This document shows, piece by piece, positions 35,996-45,646 of a DNA stretch of 64,000 bases (the stretch's first letter is position 1; each line of letters starts with the position of its first letter). The notes below the pieces were generated by a model. It had not been told where the DNA came from, made no database searches, and saw only the letters and a list, made by a program, of their open reading frames with translations. The position numbers and the translations under genes are program-made. Source of the stretch: Vreelandella sedimenti (GTDB lineage Bacteria > Pseudomonadota > Gammaproteobacteria > Pseudomonadales > Halomonadaceae); NCBI RefSeq assembly GCF_013416325.1, contig NZ_JACCGK010000004.1, forward strand, positions 229,694-293,693. The letters are read 5' to 3'.

Positions 35996-37401
35996 TGCTG
36001 GAATTTATGCCAGTTATTTTATTTGCCGTTATCTGTATTGTGTTGATGTTCGGCTTTCCCGTGGCGCTTTCGCTGGCGGGCACGGCGCTGCTGTTTGCCG
36101 GAATGGGACTCGGGTTGGAAGCCATCGGTATCGACGCTAACTTTGATAGTGGCTATCTTGCCGCCTTGCCCAACCGGCTCTACGGCATAATGACCAACCA
36201 AACGCTGTTGGCGGTGCCGCTATTTGTCTTGATGGGCGTGTTGCTGGAAAAATCCAAAGTGGCTGAGACGCTGCTGGATGCCATGGCTCTGCTGTTTGGT
36301 GCCATGCGCGGTGGCCTGGGTATTTCGGTGACCCTGGTGGGTATGCTGATGGCTGCCTCTACCGGTATTGTGGGGGCCACGGTGGTCACCATGGGGCTGA
36401 TGTCGCTTCCCACCATGCTAAAGCGTGGCTACAGCACCTCGTTGGCAACCGGCACCATCTGCGCCACCGGCACTCTGGGGCAGATTATTCCGCCTTCCAT
36501 TGCCTTGGTACTGCTTGGTGATGTGCTGTCATCGGCGTATCAGCAGGCGCAGTTGGATATGGGTATCTTCAGCCCTAAAACGGTCTCCGTGGGCGACCTG
36601 TTTATGGGCGCGCTGGTGCCTGGGCTACTTCTGGTCGTGATGTACATGGTCTATGTGGCCCTGGTGGCCTGGTTGCGTCCGCATATGGCGCCTGCTGCCG
36701 ACCGTGAAGAGTTGATGGCCGAGCTTGGTCATACCTCAGGGATTGGCATGCTACTGCTCAAAGGGTTGGTGCCACCGGTGGTGCTGATTGTGGCGGTACT
36801 GGGCTCGATTCTTAGTGGTTTTGCCACGCCGACCGAGGCCTCAGCGGTAGGCGCCTTCGGCGCTTTAGTGCTGGCGCTGGCTTATCGTCAGCTCGATTGG
36901 GCGACGTTGAAGGACGTGCTGCGTTCGACCACTCACGTGACTACCATGGTGTTTTTGATCCTGATCGGTGCAGCGCTGTTTTCGCTGGTGTTTCGTGCTT
37001 ACGGCGGCGAACACATGGTGACCGAACTGTTCGAGGGTATGCCTGGTGGGGTGGTCGGCGCGACGATCATCGTTATGCTGGTGATCTTTTTGCTCGGCTT
37101 TATTCTCGACTTTATCGAAATCACCTTTGTGGTGGTGCCCATTGTCGGGCCGATCTTGCTTGCCATGGGCCTTGACCCGATTTGGCTGGGCATCATGATC
37201 GCGATTAACCTACAAACGTCGTTCTTAACGCCGCCGTTCGGCTTTGCGCTGTTCTATCTGCGTGGCGTAGCGCCGCCATCTGTATCTACCTCGGCTATTT
37301 ACCGTGGCGTTATCCCGTTTATCCTAATGCAACTGGGTATGTTGCTGATGCTAACGTTCTTCCCGCAGTTGGCAACGTGGCTGCCAGCGCAGTTTGGCTA
37401 A
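35992..37401 (+). CDS. TRAP transporter large permease DctM
   Basis: The 469-aa protein has about 12-13 membrane helices and DctM motifs such as GYSTSLATGTICATGTLGQ, IPPSIALVLLG and FATPTEASAVGAFGAL. It is longer than the usual 425 aa because of an insert around residues 175-245, as in the subgroup paired with TakP-like receptors. It catalyses sodium-coupled solute transport handed over by the binding protein. Confidence 0.92.
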   Translation: MMLEFMPVILFAVICIVLMFGFPVALSLAGTALLFAGMGLGLEAIGIDANFDSGYLAALPNRLYGIMTNQTLLAVPLFVLMGVLLEKSKVAETLLDAMALLFGAMRGGLGISVTLVGMLMAASTGIVGATVVTMGLMSLPTMLKRGYSTSLATGTICATGTLGQIIPPSIALVLLGDVLSSAYQQAQLDMGIFSPKTVSVGDLFMGALVPGLLLVVMYMVYVALVAWLRPHMAPAADREELMAELGHTSGIGMLLLKGLVPPVVLIVAVLGSILSGFATPTEASAVGAFGALVLALAYRQLDWATLKDVLRSTTHVTTMVFLILIGAALFSLVFRAYGGEHMVTELFEGMPGGVVGATIIVMLVIFLLGFILDFIEITFVVVPIVGPILLAMGLDPIWLGIMIAINLQTSFLTPPFGFALFYLRGVAPPSVSTSAIYRGVIPFILMQLGMLLMLTFFPQLATWLPAQFG

Positions 37402-37473
37402 TAAAGGGTTAGTTGAAAAACATCGCTGCTATCAACGTTAAGAAGTGGCAACCTAATTAATAAGCAGTAAATA

Positions 37474-37520
37474 GCCATTAATGGCCTGAAGTAAACCGCC
37501 TAGTGTTCTACGCTAGGCGG
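37474..37520 (+). other. Palindrome and stable hairpin between DctM and DctP genes
   Basis: GCCATTAATGGC (37474-37485) is a perfect 12-bp palindrome. It is followed by CCGCCTAG (37496-37503) pairing with CTAGGCGG (37513-37520) around a 9-nt loop. There is no T run, so this is a processing, stabilising or partial-stop element rather than a full terminator. It could raise binding-protein mRNA relative to the permease mRNA. Confidence 0.6.
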
Positions 37521-37569
37521 AGTATTCCCTACTCATAATAGTAATAATAGAAAGTAAGAGGGTTATTGT

Positions 37570-38682
37570 ATGAAAGCCAAGACACTCCCTACTGCCATCG
37601 CCATGACGACTGCACTTTCCGCCAGTTTGTTGGCAGTCTCTAGCGTTGATAATCACGCCCAGGCGCAAGAGGAAGAATTCCGTTGGAAAATGGTCACCTC
37701 CTGGCCGAAAAATTTCCCAGGTGTTGGTCAGGGTCCCGAGCGGTTATCCCAGCTGGTCGATGAAATGTCGGATGGCCGCCTGACCATTGAAGTCTTCGGT
37801 GCTGGCCAGTTGGTACCGGGGTTTGAGGTGTTTGACGCCGTTTCTGACGGTACCGCTGAGCTAGGCCACTCCGCCTCCTACTACTGGAAAGGCAAAGCGC
37901 CTGCTGCGCAGTTCTTTGCTGCCGTGCCGTTTGGCATGAATGCACAAGAGATGAACGCCTGGCTAAGCTATGGCGGCGGTATGGAGTTGTGGAACGAGCT
38001 CTACGATGACTTCGGCGTTGACGTCATGGTGGCGGGTGCCTCAGGCGTGCAGATGGGCGGCTGGTACAACAAAGAGATCAATTCGGTTGCCGACCTCGAC
38101 GGACTGAAAATGCGTATGCCGGGCCTGGGTGGCGAAGTGATGAGCCGCATGGGTGTCGCGATTGTGAATATGCCGGGCGGCGAGATATTTACTTCGCTGC
38201 AATCCGGTGCGATTGACGCAACAGAGTGGATTGGCCCTTACAACGACCTGGCATTCGGACTGCATCAAGCCGCCGACTATTATTACTACCCAGGCTGGCA
38301 CGAGCCGACGGTCATGTTTGAGGCAATCGTTAACGAAGAGGCTTTCGCGGAGCTGCCAGCGGATTTGCAGGCGATCCTGCGTACCGCTATTAGCGACATT
38401 AACCAGAGCGTACTGGATGAGTACACTGCACGTAATAACGATGCGCTGGAAACCCTGGTGAACGAGCACGATGTTGAGCTACGCCGCATTCCCGATGACG
38501 TACTGGCTCAGGCGCGAGAGCACTCGCAAGATGTGGTTGCCGAGTTGGCTGAATCGAGTGAATTAGCTACACGTATCTATGACTCCTATCAAGCGTTCCA
38601 AGAGAAAGTCGAGGATTACCACGCCATCTCCGAGCAGGCGTATTACAACGCCCGCAACCCGGAAGGTGACACCTCGCAATAG
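37570..38682 (+). CDS. TRAP substrate-binding protein, TakP-like (2-keto acid type)
   Basis: The 370-aa periplasmic protein has a signal peptide ending AQAQ and the start FRWKMVTSWPKNFPG, typical of the TakP group that binds pyruvate and other 2-keto acids with sodium. The binding arginine is expected in LKMRMPGLGGEV (about residue 180) and the conserved Trp in DATEWIGPYND (about 220). It follows the permease genes in one direction with a 168-bp gap holding a hairpin. A terminator lies at 38711. The exact ligand is inferred from family. Confidence 0.88.
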   Translation: MKAKTLPTAIAMTTALSASLLAVSSVDNHAQAQEEEFRWKMVTSWPKNFPGVGQGPERLSQLVDEMSDGRLTIEVFGAGQLVPGFEVFDAVSDGTAELGHSASYYWKGKAPAAQFFAAVPFGMNAQEMNAWLSYGGGMELWNELYDDFGVDVMVAGASGVQMGGWYNKEINSVADLDGLKMRMPGLGGEVMSRMGVAIVNMPGGEIFTSLQSGAIDATEWIGPYNDLAFGLHQAADYYYYPGWHEPTVMFEAIVNEEAFAELPADLQAILRTAISDINQSVLDEYTARNNDALETLVNEHDVELRRIPDDVLAQAREHSQDVVAELAESSELATRIYDSYQAFQEKVEDYHAISEQAYYNARNPEGDTSQ

Positions 38683-38710
38683 TGTGCCGTGCTCTGATGC
38701 ACGCTAACGA

Positions 38711-38730
38711 GCCGCCTTCGGGCGGCTTTT
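38711..38730 (+). terminator. Intrinsic terminator after the TRAP operon
   Basis: GCCGCC-TTCG-GGCGGC followed by TTTT, with a stable UUCG tetraloop. It ends the DctP transcript and separates it from thiD. Confidence 0.85.
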
Positions 38731-38820
38731 GTGTGTTTGGCATGTACGTTTTCGGCAGCATAAGGCGCGCAGCTTGGGTATCCTAGGAGTACAGTGATGT
38801 TTTTGCCGTGAAGGAGCCCC

Positions 38821-39651
38821 ATGTCTACCCATTCCCGTCTTCGCAATGTGCTTACCATCGCCGGCTCCGATCCTTCGGGGGGCGCCGGGCTGCAGGGGGA
38901 TCTGAAAACCTTTTCAGCCCTTGGCGTTTACGGTACCAACGTGATTACCGCGGTGATTGCCCAGAATACCTGCAGAGTGGCCTCGGTGTATCCCGTTTCG
39001 CCCCAGGCCATACGCGAGCAGTTGGAACACCTGCTGGATGATGTGGCGATAGACGCAGTTAAAATTGGCATGGTGGCGAGCCGTGAAGTCGCCGAGGTTA
39101 TCGCTGATGTGCTGCGTCAGCGCCGCCCACGCTGGATTGTGCTCGACCCTGTGATGGTCGCCAAGAGCGGTGATATTCTGGTCGACGACGCCGGTATTCG
39201 TGCAGTGCGCGATATTCTCGTGCCGTTAGCCGATGTGATTACCCCCAATCTGCCGGAAGCCGCGGTACTGCTCGACACGCCGTCGCCCACCAGTTTAGAC
39301 GCCATGGAGGCGATGTTGCCGGGGTTAACGCAATTGGGCGCACCCTATGTGGTGCTGAAAGGCGGCCATCTGCGCGGGGAAACCTGTCCAGACCTGCTGG
39401 CAACCCCCAATGGCCATGAGTGGTTGCCCGCCTCGCGAATCGATACCGACAATTTGCACGGTACTGGCTGTGCGCTCTCCTCGGCGATTGCCGCCTGCTT
39501 GGCGAAACTACCCGTGGATGCCGAAGAGGATGCCCCGGTAGCCGCTATCAGTGATGCCAAGCAGTGGCTGCATGCGGCCCTGGAGGCGAGCGTGCGCTTG
39601 AGTGTGGGGAAAGGGCGCGGCCCGGTGCACCATTTTTATGCTTGGTGGTGA
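38821..39651 (+). CDS. thiD: Hydroxymethylpyrimidine/phosphomethylpyrimidine kinase ThiD
   Basis: ThiD phosphorylates HMP twice in thiamine synthesis. The 276-aa protein has the ribokinase-fold motifs TIAGSDPSGGAGLQGDLK (residues 14-31), TPNLPEA (about 141) and the anion-hole GTGCALSSAIAA (about 217-228). Its substrate branch complements thiS-thiG at 61.7-62.7 kb, which serve the thiazole branch. Confidence 0.93.
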   Translation: MSTHSRLRNVLTIAGSDPSGGAGLQGDLKTFSALGVYGTNVITAVIAQNTCRVASVYPVSPQAIREQLEHLLDDVAIDAVKIGMVASREVAEVIADVLRQRRPRWIVLDPVMVAKSGDILVDDAGIRAVRDILVPLADVITPNLPEAAVLLDTPSPTSLDAMEAMLPGLTQLGAPYVVLKGGHLRGETCPDLLATPNGHEWLPASRIDTDNLHGTGCALSSAIAACLAKLPVDAEEDAPVAAISDAKQWLHAALEASVRLSVGKGRGPVHHFYAWW

Positions 39652-39746
39652 TTGGGTGGGCTTCCTTGCAGCATTTAGGCACTAGCTTGCTTGCGAGAAT
39701 GCACATTGCACACCATGCTAAGGAGTATTTGCTTAACGGCTTGTAA

Positions 39747-39763
39747 GGCTGAGCAGCTCAGCC
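39747..39763 (+). other. Hairpin immediately before the UspA ribosome-binding site
   Basis: GGCTGAG (39747-39753), CAG loop and CTCAGCC (39757-39763) form a 7-bp stem that ends 1-2 nt before GAGGAG, the likely ribosome-binding site of the next gene. It may protect or modulate the mRNA 5' end. Confidence 0.4.
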
Positions 39764-39778
39764 GAGGAGCGTTTCGCC

Positions 39779-40624
39779 ATGCCTCGCACTATTCTGTTTG
39801 CCACTGATCTTTCCGCTGACAATCGAGCTGCTTTTGCTCGGGCGTTACGTTTGGCCTATGCCCAGGGTGTTCAGCTAGACGTGCTGCACGTGTTGGATCC
39901 TTACCTACCCAGACGTGTGCTGTTGGATGTCGAGAGCGCGGTAGTGGAAGACATCACCACAATGTTGACGGATCTACGCGAAGACTACGCCCTAGAGGCG
40001 CCGAAAACGCTGATCCAGACCGTCACCGGCTCGCCTCACGTTGAAATCGTCCGCGAAGCTCATGAACGCAACGCTGAGCTAATTGTGCTGGGCATGCATC
40101 GCAAGCGCGGGCAAAAAGACCTGTTGGCGGGCACCACGGTAATGCGCGTGCTGCGCAGTGCACCATGCCCAGTGGTGGTCTCTTCTCACCAGCCGACCCA
40201 GCCCTGGCAGCATATCCTGGTGCCCATCGATTTTTCGCTGACGGCGCGGCATACCTTGAAAGAAGCGCTGATTCGCTTCCCTGAAGCCACGCTGACCCTG
40301 CTGCACGCCTGGACACTGCCCGGCGAGCGCGAGTTGGGCTCGCAAGCCTATTACGCCCATTGGCGTGAACATGAAGTGCAGCGCCTTCGTGAGCAGCTGA
40401 GTAACGAAGTCGATAGCCTGATGCGCGAGTTAGAAGGAGTGCCCGATGTGGAGTTGGTGTTAGAACAAGGCGCGCCCTGTGATGTGCTGCACGCATATAT
40501 GAAGCGCCATACGCCCGATCTCGTGATGATCGGCAGTCGCGGCCAGCCCCATCACAGCAGCCAGCTAACCGAGATGCTGCTGTGTGAACCGCACTGTGAT
40601 CTAATGCTCTGCCGTGCTTGGTAA
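39779..40624 (+). CDS. Tandem universal stress protein (two UspA domains)
   Basis: The 281-aa protein contains two UspA domains (about 1-140 and 145-281), starting RTILFATDLS and HILVPIDFS. The first ends with a GMHRKRG...LLAGTTVMRVLR pattern and PCPVVV; the second with GSRGQP. These are cytoplasmic nucleotide-binding proteins of stress adaptation. GAGGAG lies upstream. It is separate from the single-domain teaD at 47915. Confidence 0.88.
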   Translation: MPRTILFATDLSADNRAAFARALRLAYAQGVQLDVLHVLDPYLPRRVLLDVESAVVEDITTMLTDLREDYALEAPKTLIQTVTGSPHVEIVREAHERNAELIVLGMHRKRGQKDLLAGTTVMRVLRSAPCPVVVSSHQPTQPWQHILVPIDFSLTARHTLKEALIRFPEATLTLLHAWTLPGERELGSQAYYAHWREHEVQRLREQLSNEVDSLMRELEGVPDVELVLEQGAPCDVLHAYMKRHTPDLVMIGSRGQPHHSSQLTEMLLCEPHCDLMLCRAW

Positions 40625-40730
40625 GCGGGCGCTATTAATAATCAGTAGTGTACGGCTAATAAAAAAATATTGTACGGAACCTTTATGTGGCGTATCGGTA
40701 TGTATAGTTATGCTGCCATGAGGAGGTTCT

Positions 40731-41312
40731 ATGTCTACATGCTTATTAGGGGCTAGGCGCGCCGTACAAAGGTCACTGCTGTTAGCTGGCCTATTGCTAA
40801 CGCCTTGGGCGATGGCCAGCAGTGTGACGGAAAAAGGCGAAACGTTTGAGCGCACGATAGAGGAGCACGGCCAGCGCTATAGTCTTATCGGTAGCGGCGT
40901 GTTTCGCTATATGGTCTGGACGGCCTATGCGGGCGCCTACTACCAGGCAGGTGAAACCCAGCCACAGCCGTTGGGTGACGTTCCAAGGCGTTTGGAGCTT
41001 GCTTATTTTCATGCCATCGACGCCCCTGACTTCGCTGAAGCCACCACAGAAAGCCTACAGAAGAGCCTCACCGCTTATGAGTACTCGCAGCTCGAGGCAG
41101 ATATTAACGCTTTTAATCGAAGCTACCAGGACGTCGAGCCGCAAGATCGTTATGTGCTGAGTTGGGACGGCGGTGTGCTGCGCCTGGCGCTAAATGGCGA
41201 CACGTTATTTAAGGGCGGTAACGCAGAACTGGCCAGCGCCATGTTCGGTATCTGGCTGGGTGAGCGGCCCTTGGGCGAAGAGTTTCGCGATGCTCTGCTA
41301 GGGAAAAATTAA
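40731..41312 (+). CDS. Chalcone isomerase-like family protein, periplasmic
   Basis: The 193-aa protein has a signal peptide (core [15 protein letters not shown]) and a chalcone-isomerase-like domain with [18 protein letters not shown] (about residues 52-69) and ending in [22 protein letters not shown]. Bacterial members lack an established reaction; the fold binds fatty acids or small lipids. GAGGAGG precedes the ATG. No operon partner is clear. Confidence 0.8.
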   Translation: MSTCLLGARRAVQRSLLLAGLLLTPWAMASSVTEKGETFERTIEEHGQRYSLIGSGVFRYMVWTAYAGAYYQAGETQPQPLGDVPRRLELAYFHAIDAPDFAEATTESLQKSLTAYEYSQLEADINAFNRSYQDVEPQDRYVLSWDGGVLRLALNGDTLFKGGNAELASAMFGIWLGERPLGEEFRDALLGKN

Positions 41313-41323
41313 CGAGCGGTCGT

Positions 41324-41329
41324 TATAAT
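41324..41329 (+). promoter_or_regulatory. Candidate -10 element before dtd
   Basis: A perfect TATAAT at 41324-41329 (context TCGTTATAATGGCC) lies 28 bp before the dtd start. No good -35 was seen. The context closely resembles that of the TATAAT before the cytochrome c4 gene (TCGTTATAATGCAA). Confidence 0.4.
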
Positions 41330-41356
41330 GGCCGTTTGCTAGTGGGGAGAGGCGTT

Positions 41357-41794
41357 TTGAAGGCACTCATTCAGCGCGTGAAGCGCGCCAGCGTGGAAGT
41401 GGAGGGCGAAATCGTCGGCAGTATCGACCATGGACTGCTGGCGCTGATAGGAGTGGAGAAGCACGATGACGAGACTAGTGTGGAAAAACTGCTGCACAAG
41501 CTCCTCCACTACCGGGTATTCAGCGACGCCGAAGGTAAAATGAATCACAACCTGCAGCAGGTGAACGGTGGTTTGCTGCTCGTCTCCCAGTTTACCTTGG
41601 CGGCGGATACCCGTAAGGGGCTCCGGCCCAGCTTCTCCAGCGCCGCTCCCCCAGCCCAAGGCGAAGCGCTGTTCAACGTGCTGGTTACCCAGGCCCGCAC
41701 TGCCTGGCCGCACGTCGCCACCGGTGAATTTGGCGCTGATATGCAGGTGGCGCTAATTAACGACGGTCCGGTAACGTTTTTGTTGGAAAGCTAG
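41357..41794 (+). CDS. dtd: D-aminoacyl-tRNA deacylase Dtd
   Basis: Dtd removes D-amino acids mischarged on tRNA. A TTG start at 41357 gives 145 aa beginning MKALIQRV, exactly the family length and N-terminus, with GGGGAGAGG upstream. Motifs [17 protein letters not shown] (about residues 77-93) and the Gly-cisPro motif in NDGPVTF at the end are intact. An earlier TTG at 41336 would add residues that the family lacks. Confidence 0.93.
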   Translation: MKALIQRVKRASVEVEGEIVGSIDHGLLALIGVEKHDDETSVEKLLHKLLHYRVFSDAEGKMNHNLQQVNGGLLLVSQFTLAADTRKGLRPSFSSAAPPAQGEALFNVLVTQARTAWPHVATGEFGADMQVALINDGPVTFLLES

Positions 41795-41820
41795 CCCTGT
41801 TGTGGAGTATTCGCTTTCCG

Positions 41821-43797
41821 CTAGCTAGCCGTTTCTTCACTGGCGAGCAGCTCTGTTTCCATTGTCTCCAACGCCTCTTCGGCGTTGAGCCACTGCCGCT
41901 CTGACTCATCCAGGCGCGCTTTAATCTCCGCCTGTTGACTAAGCGTCTTGGTCAGTTCGGCTTTGCGGCTGCTGTCGGTGTAGAGCTCTGGGTCTGCCAG
42001 CACTTGTTCCACTTTATCGAGTTCCTGCTGGGCCTTCTCCATGGCTTTTTCTGCCTGGTCGCACTGTTTTTTCAGTGGGCGCAGCTTCTCGCGCAACTCA
42101 GCGGCCGCTTTGCGTGATGCTTTGCGCGCTTCACGGCTGTCACCGCTAGGCTGCTGGTTCTGGCGCTCGGCTTTTTCACCGCGGGAATCCCGTCGGCTCT
42201 CTTCCAGGCGCGCTTTAAGCCAAACGCGGTAATCTTCCAAATCACCATCGAAGTGCTCGACGCGGTGATCCGCCACCCGCCAGAACTCATCGACCGTGGC
42301 GCGCAGTAAGTGACGGTCGTGGGAGACCAGAATAACCGTGCCTTCGAAGCTTGCCAGCGCTTGGGTCAGCGCCTCGCGCATCTCTAAATCCAGGTGGTTG
42401 GTGGGCTCATCGAGCAGCAGCAGGTTGGGTTTTTGCCAAGCGACGAGGGCCAGCGCCAGACGGGCTTTCTCACCTCCGGAGTAGTTGGCGACTGTGCCGA
42501 AGGCGTCATCGCCCTTAAAGCCAAAGCCGCCCAGGAAGTTGCGAATCTCCTGATCGCTGGCGGTGGGCGAGAGGCGCTGGACATGCACAAAGGGCGTCGA
42601 TGAAACATCCAGGCTCTCAAGCTGATGCTGAGCAAAATACCCAATCGCCAAATGCTCGCCGGGTACACGCTTGCCGTTAAGCAGCTCAAGCTCCCCGGTG
42701 AGCGACTTAATGAGCGTTGATTTACCTGCCCCGTTGGGGCCTAACAGGCCAATGCGGCTACCGGGCAGCAGGGTGACGTTGACCTTGTCTAGCTGGATGT
42801 TATCGTCACTTCCGTCGCCCTTTTTACCGCGATAGCCTAGCTGCGCCTGGTCAAGCACCAGCAGTGGGTGCGAGGTTTTATCGGCGGCGGGCAGCGTGAA
42901 GTGGAAGGGGGAGTCCACGTGAGCGACGGCGATATCTTCCATGCGCTCGAGCATTTTTACCCGGCTCTGAGCCTGCTTGGCCTTGGTCGCCTGAGCTTTA
43001 AAGCGGGCGATAAAGCGCTCAATCTCTTCCCGGCGAGCTTGCTGTTTGGCGGCTTCAGCCTGCTGCAGAGCAAGCTTTTCAGCGCGGGTGCGCTCAAACT
43101 GGGAGTAATTGCCGCGGTATAGCTCCAGGGTTTGGTGGTGCATATGCACGATGTGGTCACATACGGCATCTAAAAAGTCGCGGTCGTGGGAAATCAGCAG
43201 CAGCGTGCCAGGGTAGCGGGTTAGCCACTGCTCCAGCCACAGCAGGGCATCTAGATCCAGGTGGTTGGTCGGCTCATCCAGCAGCAGTAGATCGGAAGGC
43301 ATAAACAGCGTACGAGCAAGGTTGACCCGCATCCGCCAGCCGCCGGAAAACGCCGAGAGCGGGCGGGCGAGGTCAGCCTGGACGAAGCCCAGCCCCACCA
43401 GCAGCTGCGCCGCACGCGACTCCGCACGGTAGCCATCCAGGGTTTCAATCAAACCGTGCAGTTCAGCTTCGCGGTGGGCTTCCCCGGCTTCCTGGGCGGC
43501 CAATAAGTCAGCTTCTGCTTGGCGTAGCGCTAAGTCACCATCGAGTACATACTCGATAATCGGGCGGTCGAGGGCGTCAACTTCCTGGGCCATATGCGCA
43601 ATGCGCTGGCCGCCACTCATCTCGACATCGCCCTGGTCGGGCGCAAGCTCGCCGAGCAGCAGTTTGAATAGGCTCGATTTACCGGCGCCGTTTGCCCCGA
43701 TAATCCCGGCCTTTACCCCGCTATTAAGGGTAATGTCCGCGTTGTCGAGTAGCGTTTGCGTGCCGCGTTGCAGGGCGACTTGGCGCAGTGCGATCAT
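41821..43797 (-). CDS. yheS: ABC-F ATPase YheS
   Basis: This 658-aa soluble ABC-F protein has two ATPase domains without membrane parts: Walker A GANGAGKSS (about 33-41) and GPNGAGKST (about 355-363), signatures FSGGWRMR and YSGGEKAR, and Walker B LLLLDEPTNHLDL twice. The linker and the charged coiled-coil C-terminus (about 540-650) match YheS. ABC-F proteins bind the ribosomal E site and rescue stalled peptide synthesis. It is divergent from a TIGR02444 gene at 43827. Confidence 0.93.
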   Translation of the reverse strand: MIALRQVALQRGTQTLLDNADITLNSGVKAGIIGANGAGKSSLFKLLLGELAPDQGDVEMSGGQRIAHMAQEVDALDRPIIEYVLDGDLALRQAEADLLAAQEAGEAHREAELHGLIETLDGYRAESRAAQLLVGLGFVQADLARPLSAFSGGWRMRVNLARTLFMPSDLLLLDEPTNHLDLDALLWLEQWLTRYPGTLLLISHDRDFLDAVCDHIVHMHHQTLELYRGNYSQFERTRAEKLALQQAEAAKQQARREEIERFIARFKAQATKAKQAQSRVKMLERMEDIAVAHVDSPFHFTLPAADKTSHPLLVLDQAQLGYRGKKGDGSDDNIQLDKVNVTLLPGSRIGLLGPNGAGKSTLIKSLTGELELLNGKRVPGEHLAIGYFAQHQLESLDVSSTPFVHVQRLSPTASDQEIRNFLGGFGFKGDDAFGTVANYSGGEKARLALALVAWQKPNLLLLDEPTNHLDLEMREALTQALASFEGTVILVSHDRHLLRATVDEFWRVADHRVEHFDGDLEDYRVWLKARLEESRRDSRGEKAERQNQQPSGDSREARKASRKAAAELREKLRPLKKQCDQAEKAMEKAQQELDKVEQVLADPELYTDSSRKAELTKTLSQQAEIKARLDESERQWLNAEEALETMETELLASEETAS

Positions 43798-43826
43798 GCC
43801 TTCTCCCGAAGAAAGTGGGTCATTTG

Positions 43827-44402
43827 ATGCGAGATTCTATTACGCTTGATTCTACCCGATTGCAGCGCCTACAGCAGACACCGTTATGGGATTTTGCACT
43901 GACGCTCTACGCTAGACCCGGTGTTGAGGCGGCCTGTCTGAAACTTCAAGAGGAGGCCGGGCTGGATGTGTGCGAGGTGCTGTTTCATTGCTGGCTCTAC
44001 TCTTGCGGTTTGGAAGCCGAGCCTAGAGCGCTGGCTTCCCAGCGTGAGCAGCGTCACCTTTGGCAGTGCCATGTAACGGAGGTCCTGCGTGGGTTACGCC
44101 AAGACTTAAAAGCCTCAGCGGCAGAAAGCGAGTCCTTAAAAGCGCTGCGCGAGACCATCAAACAGGCCGAACTGATGGCTGAGCGTGAGAACCTTCAACG
44201 TTGGCAAGCGTGGGCTTTGGCCTCGTCAAGCGATGAGGAACGTGTGGTTAACATTGTCGAAATGTCGCTAGAAGTAGATAAAATGCTGCTAAATAAGCTT
44301 TTTTTAGACCAGCGTGCTCATCAAGGCAGGGGTGGTATAAAGAAGCAAAATGAGTGGCTTGATTCGCTACAAACGCTTACTTGCCAGCTTGACCCTCACT
44401 AA
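43827..44402 (+). CDS. TIGR02444 family protein
   Basis: The 191-aa protein belongs to the TIGR02444/DUF2390 family: PLWDFALTLYARPGVEAACL near the start and a cysteine-containing motif VLFHCWLYSCGL (about residues 52-63), then helical. ATG 43827 avoids overlap with the divergent yheS gene. The family is found next to yheS in gammaproteobacteria and has no known function. Confidence 0.8.
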   Translation: MRDSITLDSTRLQRLQQTPLWDFALTLYARPGVEAACLKLQEEAGLDVCEVLFHCWLYSCGLEAEPRALASQREQRHLWQCHVTEVLRGLRQDLKASAAESESLKALRETIKQAELMAERENLQRWQAWALASSSDEERVVNIVEMSLEVDKMLLNKLFLDQRAHQGRGGIKKQNEWLDSLQTLTCQLDPH

Positions 44403-44599
44403 GGAGCGCGCTAGCCTGAATTTAAGCTGTATTTGAAATACCTAGCGCTATTCGCCCGCTAGAACGCAGTATAGAGCAGCACCATTGCCGGTTTACGAAC
44501 ACCGGTTAGCGAACAACAGTGTCGTGTTGAGATACGCGAGGCTTATCCAGGTTCTTGCGCACTCGTAAAGCGCGCTTACCACTGCAAGGGGAACACCGC

Positions 44600-45646
44600 A
44601 TGAAGGCAAGCAAATTCGTTTCTACACGTTCTGTAACTACAAAGTTAATGACGACGGCAAGTGTGGGTGCACTGCTGTTTGGTCTCAGCGCCGCTGCTCA
44701 AGCAGACAACTGGCGCTACGCTCACGAGGAGTATGAAGGCGACGTTCAAGACGTCTTTGCCTATGCTTTTAAAGAGTATATTGAAGATAACTCAGACCAC
44801 ACCGTACAGGTTTACCGCTTTGGTGAGCTGGGTGAGTCTGATGACATTATGGAGCAGACTCAGAACGGTATTCTGCAGTTTGTAAACCAGTCGCCTGGCT
44901 TTACCGGTGCGCTTATTCCGGAAGCGCAAATCTTCTTTATTCCTTACCTGCTACCGACCGACGAAGAGACCGTACTGACGTTCTTCGACGAAAGTAAGGC
45001 GATCAACGAGATGTTCCCTGAGCTTTACGCCGAGCAAGGCCTAGAGCTACTGAAGATGTATCCGGAAGGCGAAATGGTCGTGACGACCGACGAGCCGATT
45101 AGCTCACCAGAAGATATGGATAATAAGAAAATCCGTACCATGACCAACCCACTGTTGTCGGAGACCTACGACGCCTTTGGTGCAACGCCGACGCCGTTGC
45201 CTTGGGGTGAAGTCTACGGTGGTCTGCAGACCGGTATTATCGATGGTCAAGAGAACCCGATTTTCTGGATCGAGTCTGGCGGTTTGTACGAAGTGTCTCC
45301 GCACCTGACGTTTACCGGTCACGGCTGGTTCACTACTGCGATGATGGCCAACCAGGACTTCTACGAAGGTTTATCTGAAGAAGATCAAACGTTGGTGAAT
45401 GAAGCCTCTGAAGCTGCCTATGACCACACTATCGAGCACATCAAAGGCTTGGCTGAAGAGTCACTAGAGAAGATTCAGGAAGCGTCTGATGAAGTGACGG
45501 TGACACGCCTCGACGAAGAGCAAATTCAAGCTTTCCGTGATCGTGCCCCGCAGGTTGAAGAAGCCTTCCTGGAAATGACCGGTGAAGGTGGTGAAGAGTT
45601 GCTCGAGCAGTTTAAAGCTGACCTTGAAGCCGTAACCAACGAGTAA
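44600..45646 (+). CDS. teaA: Ectoine/5-hydroxyectoine-binding TRAP receptor TeaA
   Basis: The 348-aa receptor is a close match to Halomonas elongata TeaA: the mature start DNWRYAHEEYEGDVQDVFA, FGELGESDDIMEQTQNGI and GEVYGGLQTGIIDGQENP are almost identical to that protein as I remember it. TeaA binds ectoine in the periplasm and delivers it to TeaBC. The signal peptide ends AAAQA. ATG 44600 has AAGGGGAA upstream. A terminator follows at 45687, and teaB starts 354 bp later. High salt induces this system in relatives. Confidence 0.95.
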   Translation: MKASKFVSTRSVTTKLMTTASVGALLFGLSAAAQADNWRYAHEEYEGDVQDVFAYAFKEYIEDNSDHTVQVYRFGELGESDDIMEQTQNGILQFVNQSPGFTGALIPEAQIFFIPYLLPTDEETVLTFFDESKAINEMFPELYAEQGLELLKMYPEGEMVVTTDEPISSPEDMDNKKIRTMTNPLLSETYDAFGATPTPLPWGEVYGGLQTGIIDGQENPIFWIESGGLYEVSPHLTFTGHGWFTTAMMANQDFYEGLSEEDQTLVNEASEAAYDHTIEHIKGLAEESLEKIQEASDEVTVTRLDEEQIQAFRDRAPQVEEAFLEMTGEGGEELLEQFKADLEAVTNE

